This document shows, piece by piece, positions 26,387 to 34,850 of a DNA stretch of 64,000 nucleotides; position 1 is the stretch's first letter, and each line of letters begins with the position of its first letter. Made by a program: the position numbers and the translations under genes. The stretch comes from Streptomyces sp. NBC_00353 (lineage in GTDB: Bacteria > Actinomycetota > Actinomycetes > Streptomycetales > Streptomycetaceae). Where the stretch lies: assembly GCF_036108815.1 (NCBI RefSeq), contig NZ_CP107985.1, positions 992,001 to 1,056,000 on the forward strand. Direction: 5' to 3'. A model generated the notes under the pieces. The model was not told the origin of the DNA, made no database searches, and was given only the letters and a program-made list of their open reading frames with translations.

Positions 26387-27307
26387 ATGGCAAAAACGGA
26401 ACAGGACAACGCGGACTCGGGACTCGACCGGCTGCGTGAAGAACTCACGGACTATCTGACGGCGTGGGTGGGGGATCTGGCCGAGCGGGCCGGCGACAAG
26501 CTGATCGATGTGACGGACCAACTCACCGACGTCGCCGAGAACGGCGGATCACTCTCCAAGGTCGGAGCCTCCCTCCTCGGAGGTGACTCCCCCGTCAAGG
26601 CAGCGCTCTCCGGGACGGCGAAGCACGCCAAGGATAGTGTCCTGGGGAAGGCCAAGGAAGCTTTCGGCGGCGGACATGGACGCAAATCAGGCGACAAGAA
26701 GGTCACCAACATCATCGAGGTCATCGATGTCGGGGTGCCATTGCGTACTGCCTACGACCACTGGACGCAGTACGAGAAGTTCAGCAGCTTCACCAAGGGC
26801 GTACGGGATGTCTCGCGGACCGACGAGACGACCAGTGACTGGAAGGTCAAAGTTGGTCCGTCGACACGGGGTTGGAAAGCGACCGTCCAGGAGCAGCTGC
26901 CCGACGAACGCATCGTCTGGACGTCGGAAGGCGCCAAGGGATCGACCCGTGGTGCGGTCAGTTTCCATGAACTGGCACCCGGACTGACCCGCATTGTTCT
27001 GGTCGTCGAGTACTACGCCTCCGGGCTCTTCGAAAAGACCGGAAATCTGTGGCGCGCTCAGGGACGGCGACTGCGGCTGGACCTCAAACACTTCCAGCGC
27101 CACGTCACCCTCACCGACGAAGAGCCGGAGGGCTGGCGCGGCGAAATCCGCGACGGCGAGGTCGTACGGACTCACGAAGACGCGCTTGAGGACGAAGAAG
27201 CCGAGGGCTACGACAGCGAAGAGGACGAGGAGGACGAGGAGGACGAGGAAGAGGAAGAGGGCGACGAGGATGAGGACTGGGAAGAGGACGACGAAGAGGA
27301 GGAGTGA
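26387..27307 (+). CDS. gvpZ: gvpZ-like SRPBCC-domain protein with acidic tail
   Basis: A 306-residue protein starting 6 bases after the gvpY-like stop, so co-transcribed. Residues 1-100 are a helical lead (DYLTAWVGDLAERAGDKLID). About 105-230 is an SRPBCC/polyketide-cyclase-like domain (VGVPLRTAYDHWTQYEKFSS, and VVEYYASGLFEKTGN), a hydrophobic-pocket fold. The last about 50 residues are Glu/Asp-rich. The order matches gvpZ of other streptomycetes. It may act as a chaperone or coat factor for vesicle assembly, but this is inferred from context only. Confidence 0.7.
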   Translation: MAKTEQDNADSGLDRLREELTDYLTAWVGDLAERAGDKLIDVTDQLTDVAENGGSLSKVGASLLGGDSPVKAALSGTAKHAKDSVLGKAKEAFGGGHGRKSGDKKVTNIIEVIDVGVPLRTAYDHWTQYEKFSSFTKGVRDVSRTDETTSDWKVKVGPSTRGWKATVQEQLPDERIVWTSEGAKGSTRGAVSFHELAPGLTRIVLVVEYYASGLFEKTGNLWRAQGRRLRLDLKHFQRHVTLTDEEPEGWRGEIRDGEVVRTHEDALEDEEAEGYDSEEDEEDEEDEEEEEGDEDEDWEEDDEEEE

Positions 27308-27566
27308 GCTGAGTGAGGCCCCCGGCAAGCCGCACAGGCATGGCGACGTCCTGCCCGAGACGTGCAGCCGCCGAAGTGGGGCGGAGCCGCCGCCCGGCGG
27401 TCGGCTGCGGCGCAGTGCGCCGCTCTTCGAAGAAGCCGGCCCGTGGGCGGCGGGCCGGAGCGACGACGCGCATTCCCGAGTAGGTGTTGCGCTGGACGTC
27501 GCCAACCGACCCGCCCGTTGCTCAGAGTGCGGCGGGACCACGGCCGTCAGAGCTTGAGGGTCTCCG

Positions 27567-27740
27567 TCAGTGCTTGAAGGTGTCCCTGCCCTTCTCCACT
27601 GCGTGCTGCATTTTTCCCTTGATCTTTTCGACCTTTCCCTTTTTCTCCATACTCTTGTTTCCCATGGCCCTCCCGGCCACTTCTTTGGTCTTTCCCTCGA
27701 TTATTTTGCCGATGTTTCTGGTCTTCTTGCCGATATCCAT
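27567..27740 (-). CDS. CsbD-like stress protein
   Basis: A 57-residue hydrophilic Lys/Gly-rich protein (MDIGKKTRNIGKIIEGKTKE, KGKVEKIKGKMQHAVEKGRD). It has the repeated KGK.KE.AG pattern of CsbD proteins, which are general-stress proteins of unknown mechanism. ATG 27740 lies 17 bases past the stop end of gvpK on the same strand, so it is probably the last gene of the gvp operon. A longer start at 27761 would overlap gvpK by 4 bases (ATGA-type coupling) and is also possible. Confidence 0.75.
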   Translation of the reverse strand: MDIGKKTRNIGKIIEGKTKEVAGRAMGNKSMEKKGKVEKIKGKMQHAVEKGRDTFKH

Positions 27741-27757
27741 GTCGTGCTCCTTCAGGG

Positions 27758-28162
27758 TCATTCGGTGGGTGGTAGCAGAGTTCCGAGAGGCCCGAGATTC
27801 AGATTGAGGTCTTGCATGGAAAGGTCGTATCGAGCGCAGAGTTCAATCATGCGATCGTGCAGAATCATCAGCGTTTCTCCCAGGCGCTCCTCCTGCTCCT
27901 CGGTGAGACCTCCGGCGTCCACCCGCTGCAGGGCCTGGCGTTCCATGAGCTGTCGCAGCAGCTCGACGATGGTGAGGACGAGCTTCATCAGATCGCGTTC
28001 CACCGTGTCGGGGTCGGTGGTGATCCGCTGAGCCGGCCTGCGGTCTGCGCCACCACAGGTCATGACATCCTGCGGCGGCGCGGGCAGCAGGCGGAAGGCG
28101 CGGGCGGCGGCGGCGGCGACTTCGTCGAAGCGGTTTCCGGGCGGGTGGTCCTCACCTGTCAT
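27758..28162 (-). CDS. gvpK: gas-vesicle protein GvpK
   Basis: A 134-residue protein. The core (RDLMKLVLTIVELLRQLMER, QALQRVDAGGLTEEQEERLG, RMIELCARYDLSMQDLNLNL) is GvpK from end to end. GvpK is a minor assembly protein needed for vesicle formation in many organisms. Its start overlaps the end of gvpS by 11 bases, showing operon coupling. The N-terminal 45 residues are variable and Pro/Arg-rich. Confidence 0.9.
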   Translation of the reverse strand: MTGEDHPPGNRFDEVAAAAARAFRLLPAPPQDVMTCGGADRRPAQRITTDPDTVERDLMKLVLTIVELLRQLMERQALQRVDAGGLTEEQEERLGETLMILHDRMIELCARYDLSMQDLNLNLGPLGTLLPPTE

Positions 28163-28400
28163 CGTTGTCTCCTGCGGGTGCTGAAATGGCCTGCCACGGG
28201 GATGGATTCTGCTCGCTGATGGAGACGATCAGCGCGCGCAGCGATATCCGTACGAGGTCGATATCGGCGATGGAGAGCACAATGTCACCAGTGAGGACCA
28301 CGCCTCCGCTGAGTAGTCGGTCCAGCAGGTCGATCAGCGCGATCTGCCGATCCGCCAGCGGTTCCTCCGATATGGCCTGCGGCCTGCCCGGCGCCTTCAC
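28152..28400 (-). CDS. gvpS: gas-vesicle structural-family protein GvpS
   Basis: An 82-residue protein of the GvpA/J/S fold: IALIDLLDRLLSGGVVLTGD, IVLSIADIDLVRISLRALIV. This is the beta-hairpin with flanking helices of the shell family, here in the short S form. It overlaps gvpL by 4 bases at its start and gvpK by 11 at its end. S proteins are minor; they probably cap or nucleate the shell. Confidence 0.9.
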   Translation of the reverse strand: MKAPGRPQAISEEPLADRQIALIDLLDRLLSGGVVLTGDIVLSIADIDLVRISLRALIVSISEQNPSPWQAISAPAGDNDDR

Positions 28401-29212
28401 GGGACGACCCTCTTCATCGGCTCGACATCGGTCGGCGTAGCGAAGGAGTAGGGCGCCCAGGGCCCGGTGACTTCGACGCGCACCCCTGGAAATCCTTCCG
28501 CAGCGTGCAGGATGTCGGCGCGGAAGGATTCGCCATGCTGCAGCGGTACGAGGTACGCGTCGTTGATGACGTTCTCTCCCGGCTCACGGGCGAGTTCGCC
28601 TTGCTGCGGCCGGTGCTGAACCCGGTCGACTGCATAGACACGGGCTGCGGATTCGATCCGCTCAGCCGCCTGTGAGGCGCTGCAATAGACGTCTTCGCGG
28701 GCGTGTCGTTGTGCTCTGCGGTGGCTGAGGTAGGCCCGCCCCGGGCTCAGGCCCGCTTCCGTGGGTGGGTCTGCCGGACTCGCGGCCGCCTCGGGCGCTT
28801 CGACATAGAGCTTGACGCCCCACTCCACCTGCGCGGCCAGGGCGGTCAGTCGGCCGGCAAATGCCTCGCGGCGGGCCTGGAGCATGCGTCGCACCCGCTC
28901 GTCGTCGAGGTAAACCGTCGCCAGACGAAGTGGCAGGACGGTGGTGCGAGCAGCCAATGCCTCAATCACACGGTTATGGGCTCGGGCGACGGACTCCAGC
29001 CAGTCCAGGTCCTCGAGATGCGCGCGCAGCGCGGCCTCCTGGAAGTCCTGCTCAGGCACCGCGCTCACGGCAATTACCACATCGTCACCTTGTTCTACGC
29101 GCACCAGATGCACGGGCGCGTCCGCCACCCCAGGAAGCCCCGACAGAGCCTCCTCCAGTGATCGGTCAGCATCCCGCGCGACGGCGTACGCATAGGTGAT
29201 GGCGTCGGTCAT
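28397..29212 (-). CDS. gvpL: gas-vesicle protein GvpL (GvpF/L family)
   Basis: A 271-residue GvpF/L-family protein. It starts MTDAITYAYAVARDADRSLE and carries the family core LARTTVLPLRLATVYLDDER-like segment (AARTTVLPLRLATVYLDDER), then QVEWGVKLYVEA, and ends with ARGVRVEVTGPWAPYSF-type sequence (VRVEVTGPWAPYSF). F/L proteins interact with GvpA during assembly and act as adaptors. It overlaps gvpJ by 4 bases and gvpS by 4, so translation is coupled. Confidence 0.9.
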   Translation of the reverse strand: MTDAITYAYAVARDADRSLEEALSGLPGVADAPVHLVRVEQGDDVVIAVSAVPEQDFQEAALRAHLEDLDWLESVARAHNRVIEALAARTTVLPLRLATVYLDDERVRRMLQARREAFAGRLTALAAQVEWGVKLYVEAPEAAASPADPPTEAGLSPGRAYLSHRRAQRHAREDVYCSASQAAERIESAARVYAVDRVQHRPQQGELAREPGENVINDAYLVPLQHGESFRADILHAAEGFPGVRVEVTGPWAPYSFATPTDVEPMKRVVP

Positions 29213-29655
29213 GGCGCGTCCCGCCTATCGCTGCGGGCTCTGGGCGCTGCACGTTTGGTACGTGAAGTGCGGCGCGGGGCTGCAGAGCCACTCTCCTCGC
29301 CCTCGGCCGGTGGCAACTCACCGCCCTCGCGCATCGCCTCAATCTCGGCACGCAGCCTCTTGTTCTCCTCGGCGAGTGAGCTGTAACCGTCGTTGGCGCG
29401 TGAGGACAGCGAAGGATCATGCTCCCACCAGTCGATGCCCATCTCCTTCGCTTTGTCCACCGACGCGATCAGCAGGCGCAGCTTGATGGTGAGAAGTTCG
29501 ATATCCAGCAGGTTGATCTGGATATCGCCCGCGATGACGATGCCCTTGTCCAGGACCCGCTCCAGGATGTCGGCGAGATTGGCCGAGGACCCCTGACCGT
29601 AGGGGGTGGCTCTGGACGGGAAGTCGCCCATCCTCCTGGCGACGGGTTCGTTCAC
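29209..29655 (-). CDS. gvpJ: gas-vesicle structural-family protein GvpJ
   Basis: A 148-residue protein with a GvpA-like shell domain at residues about 25-75 (ANLADILERVLDKGIVIAGD, IQINLLDIELLTIKLRLLIA), then SVDKAKEMGIDWWEHDP, the J-specific extension. The tail is coiled-coil-like and basic (AEENKRLRAEIEAMREG). J is a minor component thought to seed the conical tips. It overlaps gvpL by 4 bases. The 82-bp gap to gvpG is where gvpY-gvpZ lie in the S. coelicolor cluster, as I recall it. Confidence 0.9.
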   Translation of the reverse strand: MNEPVARRMGDFPSRATPYGQGSSANLADILERVLDKGIVIAGDIQINLLDIELLTIKLRLLIASVDKAKEMGIDWWEHDPSLSSRANDGYSSLAEENKRLRAEIEAMREGGELPPAEGEESGSAAPRRTSRTKRAAPRARSDRRDAP

Positions 29656-29737
29656 GGCGCTGCACCTCTATCCCCGGTGTCCCTGCGTTGCGACGGGAGC
29701 GCGTAGCAGCGCTCCGGCTCCGCGGCAGCTGCCGCGA

Positions 29738-29989
29738 TCAGGTATCGGTGCCCTGGACATGGGCCCTGATCTCGTCCAGCCGGTCCAGCAGCTCGTCCTC
29801 GCGCCGGTCGAAGGTTTCCTCGTCGATGTCTCCCGCCAGCAGCGCCCGCTCGAGCTCGGCGAGTTCCCGCTCGACGGGGGCTGGGTCGTAGTACTCGTTC
29901 TCCGCGGTCTCGACGACACGCTCCATGACCCAGGCCACGCCGCGCACCGGCGCCAGTGGGAGGGTGGCGAGTTGAGTGAACAGCCCCAT
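29738..29989 (-). CDS. gvpG: gas-vesicle protein GvpG
   Basis: An 83-residue helical protein beginning MGLFTQLATLPLAPVRGVAW, then ELAELERALLAGDIDEETFD and RREDELLDRLDEI. This is GvpG, a small accessory factor needed for assembly. It starts 9 bases after the gvpF stop, with GGAGTTCTC sequence in the gap. Coiled-coil-like charged helices suggest it binds another Gvp protein. Confidence 0.9.
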   Translation of the reverse strand: MGLFTQLATLPLAPVRGVAWVMERVVETAENEYYDPAPVERELAELERALLAGDIDEETFDRREDELLDRLDEIRAHVQGTDT

Positions 29990-29998
29990 GAGAACTCC

Positions 29999-30712
29999 CT
30001 AGACGAAACTGTATGCGGGCAACGGGCCGAGGAGCCTGAGGTCGAAGTCCTCCCCCAGCTCCTTGGCGAGACCCTGCTCCTCGCTGAGGAAACTCTGCTC
30101 CTTGTCCCGCTCCACCAGAAAGGACACGTTCAGGAAGTCGTTCCCCGTCGGCGGCGACGAGCGTTCCTCCCGCGCGAACCCCCGCAGGGCATCGAGGACT
30201 CCAGCGGCGAGTCTGTCCTGCCGCTCCTGCACTTCCTGGGAGACCAGCTCGCCGAGGGCGAACGACAGGTCCGGGCTGCTGTTGCCGCTTCTGATCTCCT
30301 CGTTGAGCCCGCGCGCCTCGTCGGACTCCAAAAGGATCTGCCGCAGCAGGGCATCCTCGTCCTGGGCAGCCTTCAGGTGGTATTCCACGCAGCCCTCCAG
30401 CGCCTGCAACCGCTCGGCGAACTCGTCCTTGCGCTCCTCCAGCACCGCTCGTACGGCGTCGTCGTCCAGAGTGGTGAAGCCGAACTGCAACGGTAGAACC
30501 GTGCCGTCGGCCATCAGCCGTTCCTGCACGGCCTGATGTGCGGCGAGGTCCCTGCGTTTGGGCCGTAGGTTCTCGGGGGCGTCGCTGACGACCGCCGCCA
30601 GCTTGTCGGTCTTCACGGTGCGAAGGCTCGTGGGTGGATTCCCTACCCCGTCGAGGTCGTCCAGGCGCTGCGGATGGGTGGCCGCGACAATGGAGTAGAC
30701 GTATACGGCCAT
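29999..30712 (-). CDS. gvpF: gas-vesicle protein GvpF (GvpF/L family)
   Basis: A 237-residue GvpF/L protein: MAVYVYSIVAATHPQRLDDL at the start, GTVLPLQFGFTTLDDDAVRA in the middle, and a C-terminal NVSFLVERDKEQSFLSEEQG ... LRLLGPLPAYSFV. F proteins bind GvpA at the growing edge. It starts 3 bases after the gvpA stop. The paralogue gvpL is in the same operon. Confidence 0.9.
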   Translation of the reverse strand: MAVYVYSIVAATHPQRLDDLDGVGNPPTSLRTVKTDKLAAVVSDAPENLRPKRRDLAAHQAVQERLMADGTVLPLQFGFTTLDDDAVRAVLEERKDEFAERLQALEGCVEYHLKAAQDEDALLRQILLESDEARGLNEEIRSGNSSPDLSFALGELVSQEVQERQDRLAAGVLDALRGFAREERSSPPTGNDFLNVSFLVERDKEQSFLSEEQGLAKELGEDFDLRLLGPLPAYSFV

Positions 30713-30715
30713 GAC

Positions 30716-31171
30716 TCACTCCTCACGGCGTCGGGCGGCTGGCCGACGCCTCGGCCGCTCCCGCCTCTCCTCGGGCTCCTTGCGCCTCTCTTCGGACTCC
30801 TCGTCGTCATGTCCCCCCTTGAGCGCGTCGGTCACCGCTTCTGCGGCCCCGCTCAGGGCTCCCTTGGCCTTGCCGTGCGCCCCGCCTTCGGTCACTTCAC
30901 CTACCAGGTCGGTCAGCTGGGCGGGCGCCTTGCGGCCCGACTCCAGGTCGAGGCGGTTACAGGCCTCCGCGAAGCGCAGGTAGGTGTCGACGCTCGCTAC
31001 GACGATGCGGGCGTCGATCTTGAGGATCTCGATGCCCACCAGTGACACACGCACAAAGACGTCGATGACCAGTCCGCGGTCCAGAATCAATTCGAGGATG
31101 TCGTAGAGGTTCCCGGATCCTCCGCCGCCGCCCCTGGAAATGGTTCCTCCACCTTGCGGCACCACAGTCAT
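30716..31171 (-). CDS. gvpA: major gas-vesicle shell protein GvpA
   Basis: A 151-residue shell protein. The GvpA fold is at about residues 22-75 (NLYDILELILDRGLVIDVFV, VRVSLVGIEILKIDARIVVA, SVDTYLRFAEACNRLDL). It has the long Streptomyces-type tail rich in Glu/Arg (RKEPEERRERPRRRPAARRR). ATG 31171 was chosen over 31186 because it follows a GGAGGCACC site. It should assemble into the shell wall if the vesicles are made; many streptomycetes carry gvp genes without visible vesicles. Confidence 0.9.
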   Translation of the reverse strand: MTVVPQGGGTISRGGGGGSGNLYDILELILDRGLVIDVFVRVSLVGIEILKIDARIVVASVDTYLRFAEACNRLDLESGRKAPAQLTDLVGEVTEGGAHGKAKGALSGAAEAVTDALKGGHDDEESEERRKEPEERRERPRRRPAARRREE

Positions 31172-31243
31172 GGTGCCTCCTTTCACGGCTCACTCCTGGC
31201 GTGGCCGGTTCCGTTCGTGCGGTGTTGCGTGGCATCCGGGGCC

Positions 31244-31645
31244 TCAGCCGCGTGGGTCGATCTGCCCTCGGGTGTAGCGGCGGATGCGCTCGTACGCCAT
31301 CAGTTCACCCTCCTTGTCCAGCGTCACTCGATAGCTCGCCATCACGCTGGTGGTCCCGGGAACACGTTCCAGCTCCAGAACCTCCACGTTCGCCTGCCAG
31401 CCTTCTTCCGTCGGCTTCAAGGCGGAGACGGACTCAGGTGCTCGGCCCAGAAGCTCCTGGAGCTGCTCAGCCGCGTACCGCATAGCCCGCGGAGCCGAAA
31501 GCCGCCGGGCCGTGCGCTTCGGTTCGTCTTCGCTCGTTCGGCTGCTCGCCCGTCCGGTGCTGGTTTTCCGGGCGCTTTTCTTGGCGGGCGTCTTGCTGGA
31601 CGAGCGCCGGACGCGCTCTGTCTCGTCCTCTTCGCCTGCGGCCAT
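31244..31645 (-). CDS. gvpO: gas-vesicle protein GvpO
   Basis: A 133-residue protein. The N-terminal 55 residues are disordered, Lys/Arg/Ser-rich (SSSKTPAKKSARKTSTGRAS). The GvpO domain follows: YAAEQLQELLGRAPESVSAL, EGWQANVEVLELERVPGTTS, YRVTLDKEGELMAYERIRRY. GvpO is the first gene of the operon and is needed for vesicle formation in haloarchaea, where it affects gvpA expression. ATG 31645 has GAGAGGGAAC directly upstream. Confidence 0.9.
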   Translation of the reverse strand: MAAGEEDETERVRRSSSKTPAKKSARKTSTGRASSRTSEDEPKRTARRLSAPRAMRYAAEQLQELLGRAPESVSALKPTEEGWQANVEVLELERVPGTTSVMASYRVTLDKEGELMAYERIRRYTRGQIDPRG

Positions 31646-32187
31646 GTTCCCTCTCCGGAATCGGAGACGACGACTCGCTACCGCGCCACATTCACAAGGC
31701 GCCATTTCATGATAGACAGCCCCCGTTAACCGTATCTCGGGCTGTCCGGTACGGCCTGGGGGCCGCCATCACTGCACGCAACGGCTGGTGGCCACGCTGT
31801 GCAGTGTTGTGCCTGCCAGGGCCCCCCATCGTCGGTTCGAGGAATTCCGGTGTCTGGTCACTTCTGCTCGCAATGGTGCGCGTCGTCGACGGGCGGCGCT
31901 GATCATGCCCAAGGCAAGGAGCGGCCCCATCGTCACCTGCGCGGAGCCTCGCGATGGACACCACGTCCACCGAGGTTCGGCCCACGTCGTCTCCGCCGGA
32001 GACTCTGGTGGCTGCAGGCAGTAGACCAAGGGTGGGGCGGGCAGACGAACCCGGGAGCCCGTCTCCGAGCGGCCACCGTCGGGCAACAGGTCATGTGAGG
32101 CCAGGGCTGTCTTTCCCGAGCAGTTGCCCGTGCGGCCCGCGGGGATCAGAGTGAGAAGGGAACGCATATGCGAGAACGGAGCACGCT
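31646..32187. other. 542-bp gap upstream of gvpO
   Basis: Frames on both strands are short or compositionally biased, and none carries a motif. The 31646-31760 part should contain the promoter of the gvp operon. A Cys-rich plus-strand frame at 31799 has no ribosome-binding site and is likely chance. Confidence 0.4.
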
Positions 32188-32343
32188 GTGATTGTTCTCG
32201 GAGTCATCTTGCTTGTCATCGGGTTCCTGTTCGGCATCTCCATCCTGTGGACAATCGGGATTATCCTCGCCGTGATCGGGGTTGTCCTTTGGATCCTTGG
32301 AGCGATGGGACACGCGGTCGCCGGTCGAAGGCACTATTGGTAG
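32188..32343 (+). CDS. DUF6131-family small membrane protein
   Basis: A 51-residue protein from GTG 32188. It consists of two hydrophobic helices, MIVLGVILLVIGFLFGISIL and IGIILAVIGVVLWILGAMGH, and a basic tail VAGRRHYW. The tail and helix spacing are the DUF6131 signature (function unknown, common in actinobacteria). It stops at TAG 32341-32343. Confidence 0.8.
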   Translation: MIVLGVILLVIGFLFGISILWTIGIILAVIGVVLWILGAMGHAVAGRRHYW

Positions 32344-32428
32344 ACCGAACAGTTCCGCACCACGATCCCTGGGCCCTCGGCGGCGCCGGTTTCGGAGCTG
32401 AGCCGCGCAGCGGCACGACCAGTAGTGG

Positions 32429-33004
32429 TCAGTGAGCGTTTACGTTTACGGCGAGCGCTGCATCGATCTCGCGGAGGAAGGACTCCAGATCACCTGGGTT
32501 GCGCGAGGTGATGAGGGGCCAGCCGCGGGAGTCATCCTTGATGACGGGCTCGTCAGCCCATTCACCACCGGCATTGCGGATGTCTGTCTTCAGTGACGGG
32601 TAGGAGGTAAGTTTTTTACCTTCGAGCACACCCGCTTCGACCAGGGCCCAGGGGCCGTGGCAGATGGCTGCTACGGGACGACCGGTCGACGTGAAGGAGC
32701 GGACGACCTCCATCGCCGCCTCCTGCCGACGCAACCTATCGGCGTTCAACGTGCCACCGGGCACGAGGAGTAGGTCGTAATCGGCCGGGTCGACCTCGCC
32801 CAGAGTAAGTTCGGGCCGAACGGTTTCCCCGGGAGACTTGTCGCCGACGAGGGTCTGAATGTCTCCCGCCGACACGGCAGCAACATCCACATCGGCGCCC
32901 CAGCCCCGCAGGTGTTCGAGAGGCACCAGAAGTTCGTCCTGCTCGACACCGTAGTTCGTGACGATCGCCAGCACCTTCCGGATGCTCACGTCGTTGTCAG
33001 ACAT
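32429..33004 (-). CDS. DJ-1/PfpI-family protein (type 1 glutamine amidotransferase-like)
   Basis: A 191-residue DJ-1/PfpI-fold protein. The nucleophile elbow is AAICHGPWAL (Cys115), with the conserved Glu in GVEQDELLVP (about 22) and SYPSLKTDIRNAGGEW after it. Members include the PfpI proteases, deglycases and stress chaperones; the exact activity is open. The start at 33004 is supported by AAAGGATCTGGAA upstream. The longer open frame beyond is not coding-like. Confidence 0.9.
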   Translation of the reverse strand: MSDNDVSIRKVLAIVTNYGVEQDELLVPLEHLRGWGADVDVAAVSAGDIQTLVGDKSPGETVRPELTLGEVDPADYDLLLVPGGTLNADRLRRQEAAMEVVRSFTSTGRPVAAICHGPWALVEAGVLEGKKLTSYPSLKTDIRNAGGEWADEPVIKDDSRGWPLITSRNPGDLESFLREIDAALAVNVNAH

Positions 33005-33021
33005 TTCCAGATCCTTTCGGG

Positions 33022-33405
33022 CTAGGACGGTCCAGCAGGAGTCATGAGCCGCCAAGGGATCCCCGCTCTGCGCAGCCACGCGGCTCTGTCGGGCCTCCGA
33101 TCGGCGGGATCGAACGGAACCAGCGGCGGGCGGAGCGGCCGCCTCCGCTGCCCTGCCGACGTCCGGTAGGGGAAGTAGACGTTCCAGCGGGGACTCGTCC
33201 GCTCTCCGCCCAACGCCGTACCGGCCAGTGCGATCCGGGCGGCCACGCTGCCGGCATCCTGGAGCGCGAGGCCACCGCGCTCGTACCGAACCTCGCAGCA
33301 GCCGGGCCGAGCGCAAGCCCACTCGAGTATCCCGCCGTAGCCGGCCAGTCCCGTTACCTCTGCCAGCGGCTTTTCCGGCCGGGGCCGACTGGGCATGGAA
33401 ACCAT
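33022..33405 (-). CDS. hypothetical protein upstream of the PfpI gene
   Basis: A possible 127-residue protein from ATG 33405 (MVSMPSRPRPEKPLAEVTGL). It contains LEWACARPGCCEVRYERGGL and RWNVYFPYRTSAG, then becomes Pro/Arg-rich. Its end lies 17 bases upstream of the PfpI start on the same strand, so they could share a transcript. No family recognised; the basic tail raises doubt that the whole frame is coding. Confidence 0.35.
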   Translation of the reverse strand: MVSMPSRPRPEKPLAEVTGLAGYGGILEWACARPGCCEVRYERGGLALQDAGSVAARIALAGTALGGERTSPRWNVYFPYRTSAGQRRRPLRPPLVPFDPADRRPDRAAWLRRAGIPWRLMTPAGPS

Positions 33406-33507
33406 GGCTCTACCTTGCGAGGTGGACACAGCCCCTTCGTAAGGGTGCACGTCTGGCGTTCCGGGGGCGAGCGCACAGCGGGCGTGAAAGGCGGGAAGCC
33501 CCTGCAT

Positions 33508-33779
33508 TTGTCTCCGAACAGGCGCCGCCCCGGAGAATGGGGCTACTTTCGGACACCATGGGCGATGTCGACCCGTCGCTGGACCTGTTCGAAGACCTGC
33601 ACACGCTCGGCCCCCTGCTGCAGGAGCTCGACGACCGGGAACGAACCATCGAAATGCGCTTCGACCAGGAGATGCCCCAGGCCGAGATCGGCCGCGCATC
33701 AGGCCTGTCCCAAATGCACATCTCCCGCCTGCTCACCCGCACCCTCACCAAGTTCCGCGCCGGTCTCCTCCCCGCATGA
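33508..33779 (+). pseudogene. 3' fragment of a SigB/SigF-type sigma factor
   Basis: The frame reads MGDVDPSLDLFEDLHTLGPL, then LLQELDDRERTIEMRFDQEM and GRASGLSQMHISRLLTRTLT. This is the region-3/4 end of group-3 (SigF/SigB) sigma factors, including the region-4 HTH. An Ile is missing after ERTI compared with relatives. Regions 2 and most of 3 are absent, so it cannot be a full sigma factor. ATG 33558 would give 73 residues if expressed. Confidence 0.65.
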
Positions 33780-33896
33780 ACACCGCTGACGCATCAGGCC
33801 CATCCGCAGTATCAAAGGACGACCGGTCGTGAGCGATGGGCATGATCCAGCTCCACCACTCGGCCTCGCCGGTAGCGAATGAGCCCGTGCCGGCGG

Positions 33897-34790
33897 TCAG
33901 AGCTGCTGTTCTTCGGTCCGCGTCGTGGTGGCCGTAAGGGTGTCCTCGGTTGCGGCCCAGGCGGCCAGCAGCCGGAGCGCATCGTGGGCCGGGGTGTGAG
34001 GCTCGGCGCTGTAGGCGGTCAGGGTGAGGCCGGGCTGCGCGGGTAGTTCCATGGCGTCGAAGTCGAGGGCGACCTCACCGATCTCGGGGTGACGGAAGAC
34101 TTTGCGGCCGGTGTGGTGCAGACGCACATTGTGTTTCGCCCAGGCTGTACGGAACTCCTCGCTGCGGGTGACGAGTTCGCCGATGAGCCCGGTCAGGTCA
34201 CTGTCGTGGGGTGTGCGGCCGGCTTCGGTGCGCAGCAGGGACACCGTGGTGTTCAGGGAGATGTCCCAGTCGGGGAAGAAGTCGCGGCCGCCGGGGTGCA
34301 GGAACTGGTAGCGGGCAATGTTGACCGGGCGCGGGACGTCATCCGCGAACAGTGGTGCGTACAGGGCGCGGCCGAGGCGGTTGGTGGCGAGGATGTCGAG
34401 GCGGCCGTTGCGGATGAAGGCCGGGCTGTCGCTCATGGAGTCCAGAACGCGGAGGACGCTGGCGGGGATGGGGCCGCGGGTTCGTTTGGTCCGCCGAGGG
34501 GCTCGCGAGCCGGCGGCGCGGGCCAGGTCGCGCAGGTGGGCGCGTTCGGCTTCGTCGAGCTGGAGGGCACCCGCGAGGGCCTCGAGTACTTCGTCGGATG
34601 CTCCGGCGAGGTGGCCGCGTTCGAGGCGGGCGTAGTAGTCGATGCTGACGCCTGCGAGCAGGGCGACTTCCTCGCGGCGCAGCCCGGGCACGCGCCGGTT
34701 GCTGCCGTAGGCGGGCAGTCCGGCCTGCTGCGGGGTGATCTTCGCGCGTCGCGAGGCGAGGAATTCACGGATGTCGCTCTTGGTGTCCAC
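33897..34790 (-). CDS. MmyB-type helix-turn-helix regulator
   Basis: A 297-residue regulator: DIREFLASRRAKITPQQAGL, then VPGLRREEVALLAGVSIDYY (XRE-type HTH at about 35-60), then the MmyB-like domain (ILATNRLGRALYAPLFADD, NIARYQFLHPGGRDFFPDWD). It is divergent from the CMD-cupin-ADH operon starting at 35014, with a motif at 34835 that recurs before its paralogue at 36867. It probably controls that operon and itself in response to a small ligand. Confidence 0.9.
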   Translation of the reverse strand: MDTKSDIREFLASRRAKITPQQAGLPAYGSNRRVPGLRREEVALLAGVSIDYYARLERGHLAGASDEVLEALAGALQLDEAERAHLRDLARAAGSRAPRRTKRTRGPIPASVLRVLDSMSDSPAFIRNGRLDILATNRLGRALYAPLFADDVPRPVNIARYQFLHPGGRDFFPDWDISLNTTVSLLRTEAGRTPHDSDLTGLIGELVTRSEEFRTAWAKHNVRLHHTGRKVFRHPEIGEVALDFDAMELPAQPGLTLTAYSAEPHTPAHDALRLLAAWAATEDTLTATTTRTEEQQL

Positions 34791-34834
34791 CCAGCCAGGC
34801 TAGGACGCCAGGCGCGGGGGTGGGGGGTTCTGTC

Positions 34835-34850
34835 AGTACCTGTAACACCG
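34835..34850. promoter_or_regulatory. candidate regulator site upstream of the first MmyB-type gene
   Basis: AGTACCTGTAACACCG, similar to AGTACCTGCAACAACC at 37810-37825. Both lie 44-45 bases upstream of a paralogous regulator's start codon in the same relative orientation. This is the expected position of an operator or promoter. Confidence 0.5.

Noticed and set aside
25243..26448. 401-codon open frame antisense to the gvpY-like gene
   Set aside because: It is a by-product of the Glu/Lys codon repeats; its translation is low-complexity Ser/Ala/Phe without a domain or start signal.
31799..32098. Cys-containing plus-strand frame upstream of the DUF6131 gene
   Set aside because: No ribosome-binding site, no recognisable zinc motif spacing, and it disappears in a few frames of Arg/Pro.
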